64,000 bases of DNA from an endosymbiont of Galathealinum brachiosum (lineage in GTDB: Bacteria > Pseudomonadota > Gammaproteobacteria > SZUA-229). A program made the translations under genes and the position numbers. Numbering within the stretch: position 1 is the first letter of the stretch; each line of letters starts with the position of its first letter. The notes beneath the pieces were generated by a model. The model was not told where the DNA came from. It saw only the letters and a list, made by a program, of their open reading frames with translations, and did no database searches. This document shows, piece after piece, positions 47,886 to 58,181 of this stretch. The stretch covers positions 519,125 to 583,124 of the forward strand of contig QFXC01000007.1 of NCBI GenBank assembly GCA_003349885.1, written 5' to 3'.

Positions 47886-49727
47886 ATGAAATTAAACGTT
47901 CCGGAACAGACCACCCCAGATAAGGATGATTTTCCAAACCATCCGCGAAAAGTAAAAAAATGGCTGTCTAGCTTAAAGCGCGCCAATATGGGTGATTTCA
48001 CGCGTCAGGTATATAATGGTATTTTATCCCTGAATCGTCAGGCAATAACACCTAAACACCGCCTGGAAAATATGGAAATACTGCGCGAACCTACGCGTTA
48101 CATTTTCAATCAGCTCAACAAACATTTTATAAATCGCACATTACCCTTGCCCGAAAAAAGCTATAAGATCACGCATCTTAATCAGGCATTATTAAATGAA
48201 ATGGCAACCGGTTATAAAATTCTCATTTTTGAGGCATCAAACAACCTCGCTAAAATAGACACTAAAACCATACTCACCGCCTGCGAACGATCACTGCATT
48301 ATTATTCCGAATTACTTCTTCGTTCAAGCCAGATTTATTCCGAATTACCACGAGGAGTATGGTGGGATATTCACCGTATCTATGGTTATGCAGAATTTAA
48401 AAATTTACACCAGAAAAGCGTAAAAGATCCCGAGTTATCAATTAAAGATATTACTGCCGAGGATTATTATAAACAGATTCTGCTTTTCTCACTGGCTCGC
48501 CCTAACGCATTACGCCAGAGCGATGCTGAGCGTTTATTCAAATCCATTAATGGCTGGGCAAAATTTGCCAGTATTAGTAATCAACCATCTAAAAATAAAC
48601 TTAATCGTTATTTTGTTAGTAAACTTGATGGAGACCTGCCACCAAATTGCGTTTCTGAAAGCGACCTGAAAAACCTTGAGCATGTCCGTTCAATAGAAAC
48701 CTCTAAACTGGTTGAACATCTTCAAAAAATAGATAATGAATCTGATGATTTATATTCAGCTGTTTCAATAGGCGATCAGGTATCACAGGAAACAATTCGA
48801 ACATTAGTTTCTTCATGGAGCCTTTGTGCTAAACGTCGTTTTTCACGCGCTGTACGTAAAGATGATATTAAAGTAACCATTGGTTTGAACCCGATACACA
48901 AAGCATTAAACACGGAAATAGAACCGCCCAAGCCTAAACTCAAAAAACCAAACAAAATGTTTTCTCTGGAATCTATTCCTGAAAATGAACAGGCGAGTAA
49001 AGATGTATTTGCTCAACAGGATCCTACATTTTTTATCACCCACCCTGAAATGCAAAACGAAAAAGATCGCTCTTCAGGCGCATGGGATATGGTTGCAAAA
49101 GGCCGCACCCTGACAGCAACTTATGCCAATGAACTTCAGGAGCAGGACCAGACCATTGGTGAACTTTTTAAAGAAGACCCTGATATACACTGGAAAATAA
49201 CGAATGTAAGTGCAGGCGGTTATTGCCTGTTCTGGGATTCAGACTTACCTTCCCGCGCACTGGTTGGCGAGTTAATAAGTATTCGTGAAAAAGAACCCGA
49301 TCACACATACCAGTGGCGAGTTGGTGTTATTCGCTGGATGCAGTATAGCCATGAAAATGGTCTGGAAATTGGCGTTCAGGTTTTATCCCCAAAAGTTATT
49401 TCCTGTCAGGTACAGAGGACAGAACGTAAAAATGAAGAGCCATTTAACGGCTTAATGTTACCCGGCATAAAACCAATACAACAACCATCCACATTACTTT
49501 TACCCGCTCATGCATTCCGTCGCAGCAACACATTAAACTTACATGTTTACGAACGTGATATGGAAATTAAACTAGGCACAGTACGTGAACACACCGGTTC
49601 ATTTACCCAGTTCCAGTTTTCACAACCCAATGAAGACAATACGCCTGATGATGAAGACAACGGCAATGAAGGACGATCTGAAAGGAAGAATCCTGATAAT
49701 TTTGATTCAATCTGGTCTTCATTATAA
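47886..49727 (+). CDS. PilZ-like protein of unknown function upstream of fimX
   Basis: 613 aa, soluble. Residues 1-330 form a helical region with repeated family-like patterns (LNQALLNEMATGYKILIFEA, SELPRGVWWDIHRIYGYAE) that I cannot name. From about 400 to 520 a beta-rich domain carries NVSAGGYCLFW near 440, then VGELISIRE and WRVGVIRWMQ...LEIGVQVLSP; the NxSxGG core is the second half of the PilZ c-di-GMP motif, but no clear RxxxR is present, so binding is uncertain. It is 28 bp upstream of fimX; a conserved protein occupies this place in Pseudomonas (psd-x-fimX). A role with FimX is inferred. Confidence 0.75.
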   Translation: MKLNVPEQTTPDKDDFPNHPRKVKKWLSSLKRANMGDFTRQVYNGILSLNRQAITPKHRLENMEILREPTRYIFNQLNKHFINRTLPLPEKSYKITHLNQALLNEMATGYKILIFEASNNLAKIDTKTILTACERSLHYYSELLLRSSQIYSELPRGVWWDIHRIYGYAEFKNLHQKSVKDPELSIKDITAEDYYKQILLFSLARPNALRQSDAERLFKSINGWAKFASISNQPSKNKLNRYFVSKLDGDLPPNCVSESDLKNLEHVRSIETSKLVEHLQKIDNESDDLYSAVSIGDQVSQETIRTLVSSWSLCAKRRFSRAVRKDDIKVTIGLNPIHKALNTEIEPPKPKLKKPNKMFSLESIPENEQASKDVFAQQDPTFFITHPEMQNEKDRSSGAWDMVAKGRTLTATYANELQEQDQTIGELFKEDPDIHWKITNVSAGGYCLFWDSDLPSRALVGELISIREKEPDHTYQWRVGVIRWMQYSHENGLEIGVQVLSPKVISCQVQRTERKNEEPFNGLMLPGIKPIQQPSTLLLPAHAFRRSNTLNLHVYERDMEIKLGTVREHTGSFTQFQFSQPNEDNTPDDEDNGNEGRSERKNPDNFDSIWSSL

Positions 49728-49755
49728 CTAATAAAACTACCTGGAAGCTTAAGCT

Positions 49756-51846
49756 GTGGAAGAAAAGAAAAAAATAAATATTTTCATTATTGATGACTCA
49801 TTTAATAATGAAGAAAACATAGTTAAGCTTATGCGTAGCTCAGGATATGCAGCACATACAACGCGTATTGAAGATGATGAAGATTTAATAGAAGCCTTAA
49901 GGAAAAAAACACCTGACATATTGCTCTACTCAAATGGCATGGAATTAATCTCATTGCAGGACACAGTTCAATGCCTTGAAGAACACGCCAGTGAACCTGT
50001 GCCTGTTTTAGCAGTAAACCGTCCCGGGCACGAATTAGATGTTATTGAAGCCATGCGCACAGGCGCCAGAGATTTAACTTCATACGACAACCCTTCTCAT
50101 CTTGAAATGGTTATGCACCGGGAAATTCAGGCACACTCCAGTATTGCAAAATTATTTAAACTCGAAATTGCTATCAAGGAAACCGAGAAACGCTGCGAAG
50201 CACTACTTGATTCTTCCCGTGATGCGATTGCTTATATACATGAAGGTATGCATGTATATTCAAATCACTCTTATTTAACTTTATTTGGTTTTGACGAATC
50301 AGAAGATCTGGAAGGCATGCCTATTCTGGACATGGTTGGTTCGGACGACAGAGATGGTTTCAAAACTTTTTTACGTGACAACTGCAAATCAGGAAGTTGC
50401 GATAGTGATAAGCTAAAATTAAGCCTGAGTAAATCAAATGGAACAGAGTTCAAAGGTGAAATGGAGTTTTCTCCTGCCAGCATAGAAGGCGAACCCTGCA
50501 TACAGGTTATTATCAGAACACAATCTGATAATAAAGATTTAGAAAAACAATTGGCCATGATGAGCCAGACAGATTCTATTACCGGATTATTTAATCGTCA
50601 GTACTTTTTAGATACCATTGAAGACTCAGCATCAAAAGCAAAAGAAGGTAAAATCACCGCTGCGGCTCTGCTTATTCACCTCGATAATTTTGACGATATC
50701 AAACAAAGCGTTGGTGTTGTTGCTGCTGACCAGTTCTTAAATGAAATTTCAAGACAGTTTGAAGAGTCTGTTGCAGGTGATGATGTACTGGCTCACTTTG
50801 AAGGCAATACTTACTCCATTATTGCTTTCAACCAGACGGCAGAAACCATTGAAGAATACGCAAATAAAATCAGCAAAGCATCGCGTGATTTTATTGCCAA
50901 TATCAAAACCCAATCACTCAACACTACCTGCACTATTGGTGTGAGCCTGTTAGATAAAAACACACCAGATACCGGTGAAATTTTATTACGTGCAGAACGA
51001 GCAGTAGAAGAAGCTGGCAAACAGGGGCCTAACACGGTTATTGTTTATCAACCTAAAGAAGGCGAATTAACACAGAAAGAAATTGACGCCAAGGTAGTCA
51101 CTGACCTGAAACTTGCTCTTAAAAACAACCGTTTTATTCTCAACTTTCAACCGGTTATTAGCTTACATGGTGATACCGATGAACGATATGAAGTATTTGT
51201 TCGCATGCTAGATACAGATGGCAACATTATTATGCCCAATGATTTTCTACCTGCTGCAGACAGAACGGGCATGTCTATTGCCATCGATCGCTGGGTATTA
51301 CTCACAACAATTACCACACTAACGAAATGCTGGAAAGAAGGTAAGCGCACTTTATTCTTTGTCAAACTGGCCGCTAACTCATTAAAAGACACCAGCCTGA
51401 TGTCATGGCTAAAAGAACAGTTAAAGAAATATAACGTACCTAAAAACAGCCTGATCTTTGAAGTAAAAGAAAGCGTTGCGGTTACCAGTCTGAAGTATAC
51501 AGCCGAACTGGCAAAATCTTTACAGGAGTTAAACTGTGGTTTTGCACTTGACGATTTTGGTACCGGCAGCAATCCATTCGAGTTATTAAAGCATATACCT
51601 GCAGACTACCTAAAGCTGGAACGTTCTTTTATGGAAGAGCTGTCTACAAGCACAGAAAATCAGGAAGCGGTAAAAGCGATTACCGAAAAGGCTATGGAGT
51701 TAAACAAACTAACAATTGCTCAATGCGTACAGGACGCAACCAGCTTATCTGTACTCTGGGGCATGGGCATTAACTTTATTCAAGGCAACTTCCTGCAAGA
51801 GCCTTCTCCAGATCTGGATTATGACTTTAGCTCTATGGCAGGGTAA
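49756..51846 (+). CDS. fimX: FimX-type c-di-GMP receptor for type IV pili
   Basis: 696 aa. REC-like domain (7-130, without a clear phospho-Asp: LLYSNG replaces the acceptor motif), PAS (about 145-260), GGDEF (about 270-430) and EAL (about 440-696). Both catalytic sites are degenerate: FEGNTYS at about 348-354 in place of GGDEF and EVFVRM at 479-484 in place of EALLRW. This is the layout, length and degeneracy of P. aeruginosa FimX, which binds c-di-GMP through its EAL domain and controls twitching motility. GTG start. Gene order psd...fimX is shared with Pseudomonas. Confidence 0.92.
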   Translation: MEEKKKINIFIIDDSFNNEENIVKLMRSSGYAAHTTRIEDDEDLIEALRKKTPDILLYSNGMELISLQDTVQCLEEHASEPVPVLAVNRPGHELDVIEAMRTGARDLTSYDNPSHLEMVMHREIQAHSSIAKLFKLEIAIKETEKRCEALLDSSRDAIAYIHEGMHVYSNHSYLTLFGFDESEDLEGMPILDMVGSDDRDGFKTFLRDNCKSGSCDSDKLKLSLSKSNGTEFKGEMEFSPASIEGEPCIQVIIRTQSDNKDLEKQLAMMSQTDSITGLFNRQYFLDTIEDSASKAKEGKITAAALLIHLDNFDDIKQSVGVVAADQFLNEISRQFEESVAGDDVLAHFEGNTYSIIAFNQTAETIEEYANKISKASRDFIANIKTQSLNTTCTIGVSLLDKNTPDTGEILLRAERAVEEAGKQGPNTVIVYQPKEGELTQKEIDAKVVTDLKLALKNNRFILNFQPVISLHGDTDERYEVFVRMLDTDGNIIMPNDFLPAADRTGMSIAIDRWVLLTTITTLTKCWKEGKRTLFFVKLAANSLKDTSLMSWLKEQLKKYNVPKNSLIFEVKESVAVTSLKYTAELAKSLQELNCGFALDDFGTGSNPFELLKHIPADYLKLERSFMEELSTSTENQEAVKAITEKAMELNKLTIAQCVQDATSLSVLWGMGINFIQGNFLQEPSPDLDYDFSSMAG

Positions 51847-51992
51847 CTAGATAAGCTTGTGACAGCTTATACCCTGAAGCAGACATAAATTCAGTTTAAC
51901 TTACAGGTAAACTGCTGTGAAATATCTCTCTCGGGGATATGAACCTTAACAGGGCAAAAAACTAACGTTATATAAAACTGAAAAACAATTAA
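51847..51992. other. Intergenic DNA after fimX
   Basis: Two short hairpins: ATAAGCT/AGCTTAT (51852-51871) right after the fimX stop, and CAGTTTA/TAAACTG near 51893-51915. Neither has a T-run. They may slow or end the fimX transcript. Confidence 0.4.
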
Positions 51993-52109
51993 TTAGACAA
52001 ACAACTGTATTAAATAATAAATCGCCGCTGTAACCGCCGTAATACCGATAATGGGTAAAACAGTACAAGAAATACAAATATCACCAATTTCTTTCGTTAA
52101 AACGCTCAT
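51993..52109 (-). CDS. Small 38-aa membrane protein
   Basis: ATG at 52109 with GGAG 8-11 nt upstream. The product starts MSVLTKEIGDICISC and then has one membrane segment (VLPIIGITAVTAAIYYLIQL), ending LFV. Two Cys (12 and 15) form CISC just before the helix. No family recognised. It is read against fimX in an otherwise empty 488-bp gap. Support: ribosome site, clean hydrophobic pattern; no homologue known to me. Confidence 0.45.
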   Translation of the reverse strand: MSVLTKEIGDICISCTVLPIIGITAVTAAIYYLIQLFV

Positions 52110-52334
52110 ACAGATACTCCGATTTACATTTAATCATTGATATAGATTAAGAATAGTGGAGTTTAAGATAAAAATATAGCGTAATTTTAAATTTTATTAG
52201 TTTTATTAATGGTTTTTATCTAATTTCAAGCCAACTTCACCTCCTTGTAGGAGTTAACTTCAGCTGACGATAAACCACTCGATACGTAAGCGAGCAGCCG
52301 TTAGAGCATTATTAAGGGCCGGAGCAAGCTAGCT
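52110..52334. other. Intergenic DNA with REP-like hairpins
   Basis: AT-rich, probably promoter of the 38-aa gene at its left. Around 52231-52262 CTTCACCTCC and GGAGTTAACTTC form an imperfect hairpin, followed by CTCG/CGAG near 52279-52293. Similar hairpins are typical of REP-like sequences. No gene seen. Confidence 0.4.
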
Positions 52335-52880
52335 TCACCCCGTAAAAGCCTCTTTTGAATTCAGGTAATCCAGCTCAGCTTGCGTAGAATCGCGCCCCAA
52401 AATGCCATTACGGTGGGGGAATCGACCAAACTTTTCAACAATTGATCGATGATGTCTGGCAAAACGAGCATTGTCTGCAAAACCCGCCTGCTCAAATTTC
52501 TCTACCGACAAATTTTGATGCTCCATCAGTTCGCTATGCATTAAAGGCATATAAAAGAAACTAAGTTGCGACTTCGGAATTTGCTGATCATAACCCTGCT
52601 TAATACCAGACAGAGCCAGTTCAATAGATCTGGCTTCAGTAAGAAACCCTTGCGCTTTTCCTCTGAACATATTCAACGGAAACTGATCAAATAATAAAAT
52701 CAGCGCCAGACAACCTGATGCATCATCTTCCCAGGAATCTAAGGCTCCTTCAAATGCCTGACGCCAAAGCACTTCAAATTTATCTCGAATAAGCGCATCA
52801 ATTTCTGGTGTTGATTTAAACCAGTGTTTATTCATGGGTTCTGAAAACCAGAACTGGATTATTTCTTCAGCTTCAATCAA
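52335..52880 (-). CDS. DUF924 family protein
   Basis: 181 aa. Family pattern clear: IIQFWFSEPMNKHWFKSTPEIDALIRDKF, LALILLFDQFPLNMFRG, FFYMPLMHSE, GRFPHRNGILGRDSTQAE. All-helical, TPR-like fold in known members; biochemical function unknown. Start codon TTG, supported by AGAGGATG 5-7 nt upstream. 26 bp after yaaA on the same strand. Confidence 0.88.
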   Translation of the reverse strand: MIEAEEIIQFWFSEPMNKHWFKSTPEIDALIRDKFEVLWRQAFEGALDSWEDDASGCLALILLFDQFPLNMFRGKAQGFLTEARSIELALSGIKQGYDQQIPKSQLSFFYMPLMHSELMEHQNLSVEKFEQAGFADNARFARHHRSIVEKFGRFPHRNGILGRDSTQAELDYLNSKEAFTG

Positions 52881-52906
52881 AACACATCCTCTAATTTATT
52901 CAGGCA

Positions 52907-53689
52907 TTATTTTGAGTTTGGTATTTTACGTGTGAATACCCAGTTATTACCTTTTGATACTTTTTTATTAAATTTATACCCAGCAACATCAAATGACTTT
53001 ATATCTTCAATATCAGATAACTGATTTTGAATAATATAACGGCTTAACAAACCTCTGGCTTTCTTGGCATAAACACCAATCATTTTATACTCGCCATTTT
53101 TCAGCTCTTTAAATGCAGGTGTAATAATTTCACCTTCAAGCACTTTAGGTTTTACTACCTTAAAATATTCATTTGATGCCAGATTAATCAGATATTTAGA
53201 TTTAACTTTCTTAAGCTGACTATTCAAACCCTCAGTAACCTCGTCACCCCAGAATTCATATAAATTTTTACCCCGATCATTACTAAGTCGGGTACCCATT
53301 TCAAGACGATATGGCTGCATTAAATCCAGAGGTCGTAATAAACCATACAAACCAGATAACATACGAAAATGTTTTTGTGCAAAAGTAAAATCCTGCGCAC
53401 TAAAGCTTTCCGCATCTAAACCGGTATACACATCACCTTTAAAAGCCAGCACAGCCTGTTTGGCATTTTTCTCTGTAAATTTTTTATTCCAGGCTTCAAA
53501 ACGATCAAAGTTTAAATCGGCAATTTTTGTGCTGACTTTCATCAACTCTGAAATATCTAATGAAGAAAACTCACGCATACGGTGAATCAACTCAGCTGAA
53601 TCATCCAGATAATCCGGCAGGGTAAATTTCTTTGTTTTTGGCGGTGTATCATAATCAAGGGTTTTCGCAGGAGAGACAACAATAAGCAT
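52907..53689 (-). CDS. yaaA: Peroxide stress protein YaaA
   Basis: 260 aa. Starts [41 protein letters not shown] and [13 protein letters not shown] are family hallmarks. YaaA limits intracellular iron and DNA damage during hydrogen peroxide stress in E. coli and has DNA-binding activity. Divergent from msrA, a second oxidative-stress gene. Confidence 0.96.
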   Translation of the reverse strand: MLIVVSPAKTLDYDTPPKTKKFTLPDYLDDSAELIHRMREFSSLDISELMKVSTKIADLNFDRFEAWNKKFTEKNAKQAVLAFKGDVYTGLDAESFSAQDFTFAQKHFRMLSGLYGLLRPLDLMQPYRLEMGTRLSNDRGKNLYEFWGDEVTEGLNSQLKKVKSKYLINLASNEYFKVVKPKVLEGEIITPAFKELKNGEYKMIGVYAKKARGLLSRYIIQNQLSDIEDIKSFDVAGYKFNKKVSKGNNWVFTRKIPNSK

Positions 53690-53808
53690 ACTGATTCACA
53701 TAGTTTTGAGTTAGCGCCCATTATAACCAATAAAAATGAACTAACCCCATAATTGCTATACTAATTGCCATAAGTTCACAGATGTTTATTTTAAAGGTAC
53801 CCCATAAC

Positions 53809-54441
53809 ATGTCTTTACGCTCACTCTCCCTCATTTCCTTATCAGTAGTAGCATTGGCTATTATGGTTAACGCAACACAGGCTGAAACACCTGTTAAAGC
53901 TAATTCACAAACAAACACGATGAAGTCAATTGTATTAGCCGGTGGCTGCTTCTGGTGCATAGAATCAGACTATGAAAAACTCGACGGCATTATCAGTGTT
54001 GTCTCCGGGTACTCGGGTGGACACACAGAAAACCCTACTTATGAACAGGTTTCTGCGGGTAATAGCGGACACATTGAAGTTGTAGAAGTGACCTATGACC
54101 CTGAGATCATAAAGCATACAAAAGTGCTAGATTATTTCTGGCATCACATAGATCCTACTCGCGATGACGGACAGTTCTGCGATAGAGGCCCACAATATCG
54201 CCCGGCTATTTTCTATAAAAATGAAATGGAAAAACAGGCAATATTACAATCAGCTGCCCATATAGAAAAAACTAAATCGTTTAAAGACCCATTAAAAGTA
54301 GAGTTTATTCAGGCCAGTACTTTTTATCCCGCTGAAGATTATCATCAGGATTATTACAAAAAGAGCCCGCTGAGATATAAATATTATCGATATGCCTGTG
54401 GGCGTGATGCGAGAGTTGAGGAGCTTTGGGGTAGCAAATAA
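53809..54441 (+). CDS. msrA: Peptide-methionine (S)-S-oxide reductase with signal peptide
   Basis: About 210 aa from MSLRSLSL. A signal peptide of about 25 residues (ends NATQA-E) precedes the MsrA domain with GGCFWC (catalytic Cys47), GYSGGHTENPTYEQVSAGNSGHIEV and the DDGQFCDRGPQYRPAIFY region. The signal suggests repair of oxidised methionine in the periplasm. An earlier in-frame ATG (53782) has no ribosome site. Divergent from yaaA. Confidence 0.92.
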   Translation: MSLRSLSLISLSVVALAIMVNATQAETPVKANSQTNTMKSIVLAGGCFWCIESDYEKLDGIISVVSGYSGGHTENPTYEQVSAGNSGHIEVVEVTYDPEIIKHTKVLDYFWHHIDPTRDDGQFCDRGPQYRPAIFYKNEMEKQAILQSAAHIEKTKSFKDPLKVEFIQASTFYPAEDYHQDYYKKSPLRYKYYRYACGRDARVEELWGSK

Positions 54442-54477
54442 AATCGAGTGATTGCCATCTTTACCATGTTACGGAAC

Positions 54478-54631
54478 ATATCCATCAGGGACAGCCCGCT
54501 GCTTTTTAGCGCTCTGTCCCATATGGTAATTCCGATCTGACTGGCAGGGCGATGAACAACTCTGATCAGCTCTTGATGGCATCACAACAGGGGACGGAGC
54601 TCAAAAAGCGAGGTCCATCCCCGATGGAGAT
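54478..54631. repeat. Paired-hairpin (BIME/REP-like) element between msrA and parC
   Basis: Two hairpin units in inverted orientation. Unit 1: GGGACAG (54488) pairs with CTGTCCC (54514). Unit 2: GGGGACGGAGCTC (54590) pairs with GAGGTCCATCCCC (54610). Each unit, read inward, starts with ATATCCATC or ATCTCCATC and contains a CTTTTT-type loop, so they are inverted copies about 43 bp long. This is the arrangement of REP pairs (BIMEs). Located between convergent gene ends. Confidence 0.75.
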
Positions 54632-54635
54632 GAAC

Positions 54636-56894
54636 CTACTCTTTAATCTCAACCTCAATCTTATCTACTTTCTGGTAACCGCGAGGTAGCTTAAATCCAC
54701 GTTTACCACGCTCGGCATAATGCTCATCCACTTCTCCGGCTCTCATGACTTTATGTTTTTTACCTGCAAACACAGCCAGCTTTTCACCATCCTGAATCAG
54801 ATCAATTGCACAAACCCATTCTTCTGCTTCTTTCAGTTTTGCCGATGGAATATTAATAATTTTATTCCCCTTACCTTTTGCCATTTGCGGCAATTCGGAA
54901 AGCTCGGTTACCAGCATGTGTCCTTCTGAACTAATGGCAACAATAAAATCATCATCCAGACTTCGCACTTTAACCGGTGGCAATACTTTTGCTCCAGGCG
55001 GCACTTTCAGAAATGCTTTACCCGCTTTATTTCTGGACTGTAATTCACCCAGCTCACAAACAAAACCATAACCAAAACTGGTGGCAAATAAATAAAGATC
55101 TTTAGGGTCGCCCATCAGTGCAGAAACAAACACAGCACCCGGCGGAGGATTAAACCTGCCCGTAAGTGGCTCACCCTGCCCTCTGGCTGAGGGTAGAGTA
55201 TGAGAACCTAATGTATAAGCTCTGCCCGTACTATCGAGGAACACCGCTGGCTGATTAGATTTACCCTGTGCAGATGAGCGATGGGCATCACCGGCTTTAT
55301 AATTAAGTTTATGCGCATCCAGCTCATGACCTTTTGCCGCACGCACCCAGCCTTTATCAGACAGTACAACCGTAATCGGGTCACTGGATAATAATGCTGA
55401 TTCATCCATTGCCTGTGCAGCATCACGTGCCACAATAGGTGAACGACGTTTATCACCGTAAGTTTCCGCATCATCCAGAATTTCTTTTTTGATTAATGTT
55501 TTTAATCGACGCTCTGAACTCAGCAGTTTTTCAAGCCTGGCTTTTTCTTCCGCTAACTCTTCCTGCTCAGCACGAATTTTAACTTCTTCTAAACGCGCTA
55601 ACTGACGTAATTTTGTATCCAGCACATATTCAGCCTGAACTTCACTCAGACCAAATCGTTCCATTAATGCAGGTTTCGGTTTTTCACTATCACGAATAAG
55701 TTGAATTACTTCATCAATATTCAAAAAGGCAATTAACAAACCTTCTAATAAATGCAAACGTTTATTAACTTTTTCCAGGCGCCAGTTAAGACGGTTACGC
55801 ACCGTAGTCGTACGATAGGTAATCCATTCTTTTAATATCACACGCAGATTTTTAACCGACGGGCGCCCATCTATACCTATCATGTTCATATTGACACGAT
55901 AGGTGCGCTCTAAATCCGTTGTCGCAAACAGATGCGTCATTAACTGTTCTATGTCCACACGATTTGAACGTGGCACCAGCACTAAACGGGTCGGGTTTTC
56001 ATGATCAGACTCATCACGAATATCTTCCAGCATAGGTAGTTTTTTAGCGGTCATCTGCTGCGCGATCTGCTCAAGAATTTTATTACCCGAAACCTGATGA
56101 GGTAATGCCGTAAGAATAATGTCACCATCTTCTACTTCATAGATAGCGCGGGCACGAATACTGCCCTTACCCTTGTTATACATTTCCAGCAGTTCTTCAC
56201 GAGGCGTGATAATTTCTGCATCTGTCGGATAATCCGGCCCCTGAATATGTGTACATAATTCTTCAACCGTTGCTTTGGGCTCATCCAGCAATCGAATACA
56301 GGCCGTGGCAACTTCACGTAAATTATGCGGCGGCACATCCGTCGCCATACCCACGGCAATACCCGTTGTTCCATTTAACAATAAATTCGGTAAGCGAGCT
56401 GGTAATGACCTGGGCTCTTCAAGCGTGCCATCAAAGTTAGGCTGCCAGTCAACTGTGCCCTGCCCCAGCTCTTTTAAAAGCACTTCGGCATATTTAGATA
56501 ATTTAGACTCTGTATAACGCATGGCTGCGAAAGACTTAGGATCATCTGGCGAGCCCCAGTTACCCTGTCCATCAACTAATGGATATCGATAAGAAAAGTC
56601 CTGCGCCATCAACACCATGGCTTCATAACAGGCACTATCACCGTGTGGGTGAAACTTACCTAATACATCACCTACAGTACGCGCTGATTTTTTATGTTTG
56701 GCGGTAGACACCAGCCCTAACTCAGACATTGCATAAATAATGCGTCGCTGTACGGGTTTTAAACCATCACCGATAAACGGCAGGGCCCGGTCTAAAATAA
56801 CGTACATGGAATAGTCCAGATACGCCTTTTCTGTGAATTCGGCGAGAGGCTGTTTTTCTACGCCTTCAAAATTTAAATCTTCCTGGTCAGACAT
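54636..56894 (-). CDS. parC: DNA topoisomerase IV subunit A
   Basis: 752 aa. Cleaves and religates DNA for chromosome decatenation. Active-site Tyr127 is in [11 protein letters not shown]. The quinolone-determining region [12 protein letters not shown] keeps the Ser and Glu of sensitive enzymes. The C-terminal beta-propeller is present, and total length matches ParC rather than GyrA. The partner parE is about 6.2 kb away on the same strand. Confidence 0.97.
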   Translation of the reverse strand: MSDQEDLNFEGVEKQPLAEFTEKAYLDYSMYVILDRALPFIGDGLKPVQRRIIYAMSELGLVSTAKHKKSARTVGDVLGKFHPHGDSACYEAMVLMAQDFSYRYPLVDGQGNWGSPDDPKSFAAMRYTESKLSKYAEVLLKELGQGTVDWQPNFDGTLEEPRSLPARLPNLLLNGTTGIAVGMATDVPPHNLREVATACIRLLDEPKATVEELCTHIQGPDYPTDAEIITPREELLEMYNKGKGSIRARAIYEVEDGDIILTALPHQVSGNKILEQIAQQMTAKKLPMLEDIRDESDHENPTRLVLVPRSNRVDIEQLMTHLFATTDLERTYRVNMNMIGIDGRPSVKNLRVILKEWITYRTTTVRNRLNWRLEKVNKRLHLLEGLLIAFLNIDEVIQLIRDSEKPKPALMERFGLSEVQAEYVLDTKLRQLARLEEVKIRAEQEELAEEKARLEKLLSSERRLKTLIKKEILDDAETYGDKRRSPIVARDAAQAMDESALLSSDPITVVLSDKGWVRAAKGHELDAHKLNYKAGDAHRSSAQGKSNQPAVFLDSTGRAYTLGSHTLPSARGQGEPLTGRFNPPPGAVFVSALMGDPKDLYLFATSFGYGFVCELGELQSRNKAGKAFLKVPPGAKVLPPVKVRSLDDDFIVAISSEGHMLVTELSELPQMAKGKGNKIINIPSAKLKEAEEWVCAIDLIQDGEKLAVFAGKKHKVMRAGEVDEHYAERGKRGFKLPRGYQKVDKIEVEIKE

Positions 56895-57004
56895 ACAGTC
56901 AATCTTTCTCTATGTGATTTATTTCGTTTGCTGAATTATGCTCAAATAAACGCATAAACACAACGAATCAAACAGGAAGATTCAGGGGCACCGATAAAAT
57001 GCGA

Positions 57005-57652
57005 TTACACTTCGAATTCAGGCAACATTTCACGCATAATGTGTAACACGGCTTTTTCACGCATATCATGGCTGTACAATACAATGACCGTCAGGTCATC
57101 CCTCACCTTAACTAACTTCCAGTTCATATCATCCAGTGTTCCAGCACCCTTAAGCCAATGCAAAGGTGACCAGTGCAGTGGACGCTTCCCCTGATGGAAA
57201 AAAACATTCAGCACACCCTGCTCTTTGCCCGCAATACGTAAATGTGTGGTTAATTTTTGATCAAGCCGACAAAATTTACTCATTTCAACCGGGTACATTA
57301 TCGGCACACGACTAATATCGTTTTCGTCCAGCCACTGCTGCATTGAAACCTGCATGCCATTATTTAAATTAGAATCTTTTTGAATATCTGCATAAGCAGA
57401 GCTAATTAAATCAGGCGTCTGAAAATACCCCATCATTACAACAAACAATAAAATTGACGCTGCTATTGAGCCTGGCCATTTATAAACATTGATCTGCTTA
57501 AACCGACTACCGGAAGACTGCTGGTGCTGCTCACCTTCCTCACTATGCTGTGACAGTATATTCTGCAGCGTCTTCATTTGCTCAGCTGATAATGACTTAT
57601 TACCATAAAAGGCTTTTACCGCCTGCCTTATTGGCTGCTTGTCTTCACTCAT
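57005..57652 (-). CDS. Putative membrane anti-sigma factor
   Basis: 215 aa. A cytoplasmic N-terminal ~70 residues, one membrane helix (WPGSIAASILLFVVMMGYF), and a periplasmic domain of about 120 residues (VPIMYPVEMSKFCRLDQKLTTHLRI, LNVFFHQGKRPLHW, KVRDDLTVIVLYSHDMREKAVLHIM). Its ATG overlaps the sigma-factor stop by one base (TAATG). Position and topology indicate an anti-sigma factor; no zinc ZAS motif (HxxxCxxC) is visible. The signal sensed is unknown. Confidence 0.75.
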   Translation of the reverse strand: MSEDKQPIRQAVKAFYGNKSLSAEQMKTLQNILSQHSEEGEQHQQSSGSRFKQINVYKWPGSIAASILLFVVMMGYFQTPDLISSAYADIQKDSNLNNGMQVSMQQWLDENDISRVPIMYPVEMSKFCRLDQKLTTHLRIAGKEQGVLNVFFHQGKRPLHWSPLHWLKGAGTLDDMNWKLVKVRDDLTVIVLYSHDMREKAVLHIMREMLPEFEV

Positions 57653-58158
57653 TACAATTCACCCTTATTCATTACACTGGTATCAAACCGATCACCCTGA
57701 AATCGCTCTCTCATACGTTTTTTTAACCGATGTAATTTTGACAATATAGTACCCCGGGGTTTTTCATAAATACGCGCAATTTCATCTGCGGTATGCTCTT
57801 CTACCGCCCACAAATACAACAACTCATTTTCTTCTGCATTCAAAAAATCGATTAAAACCTGAACATCCTGCTGATTGATCAACAGGTCGTCCATCCCATC
57901 ATTATCAACGGGTTCAATATGAGATAATTCGTCACTTTCTATTGAAATCATAGGCACCACTTTTTTATGTCGTTCCTGGTCAAAATAAAGATTCCGAATA
58001 ATCGTTTTTATATAGGCCTGTGGTTTATCAATAGAAGCAGATTGTTTATTTAAAAATTTCTCCACAGCACTTTGCACCAGATCATAAGCCGTTTCTTCAT
58101 GGGCCGATAATGACAGTGCATAACGATATAACTGATTTAATTCTTCTTGATTCAACAT
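57652..58158 (-). CDS. ECF-type RNA polymerase sigma factor
   Basis: 168 aa. Sigma-2 region (ETAYDLVQSAVEKFLNKQ, KPQAYIKTIIRNLYFDQERHKK) and sigma-4 helix-turn-helix (LYLWAVEEHTADEIARIYEKPRGTILSKLHRLKKRMRERF). Paired with the downstream membrane anti-sigma gene. Divergent from a cytochrome P460, with a large nested palindrome in between. Its target promoters are not known; autoregulation and control of the P460 gene are natural guesses. Confidence 0.9.
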   Translation of the reverse strand: MLNQEELNQLYRYALSLSAHEETAYDLVQSAVEKFLNKQSASIDKPQAYIKTIIRNLYFDQERHKKVVPMISIESDELSHIEPVDNDGMDDLLINQQDVQVLIDFLNAEENELLYLWAVEEHTADEIARIYEKPRGTILSKLHRLKKRMRERFQGDRFDTSVMNKGEL

Positions 58159-58181
58159 GGGTCTCTTATAAGACGGCCAGC

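Noticed and set aside
51147..51572. 141-codon minus-strand frame inside fimX
   Set aside because: Shadow of the EAL domain coding strand, with no family pattern.
53721..53960. 79-codon minus-strand frame overlapping the msrA start
   Set aside because: Overlaps the msrA signal-peptide region antisense; hydrophobicity is a mirror effect and no ribosome site is seen.
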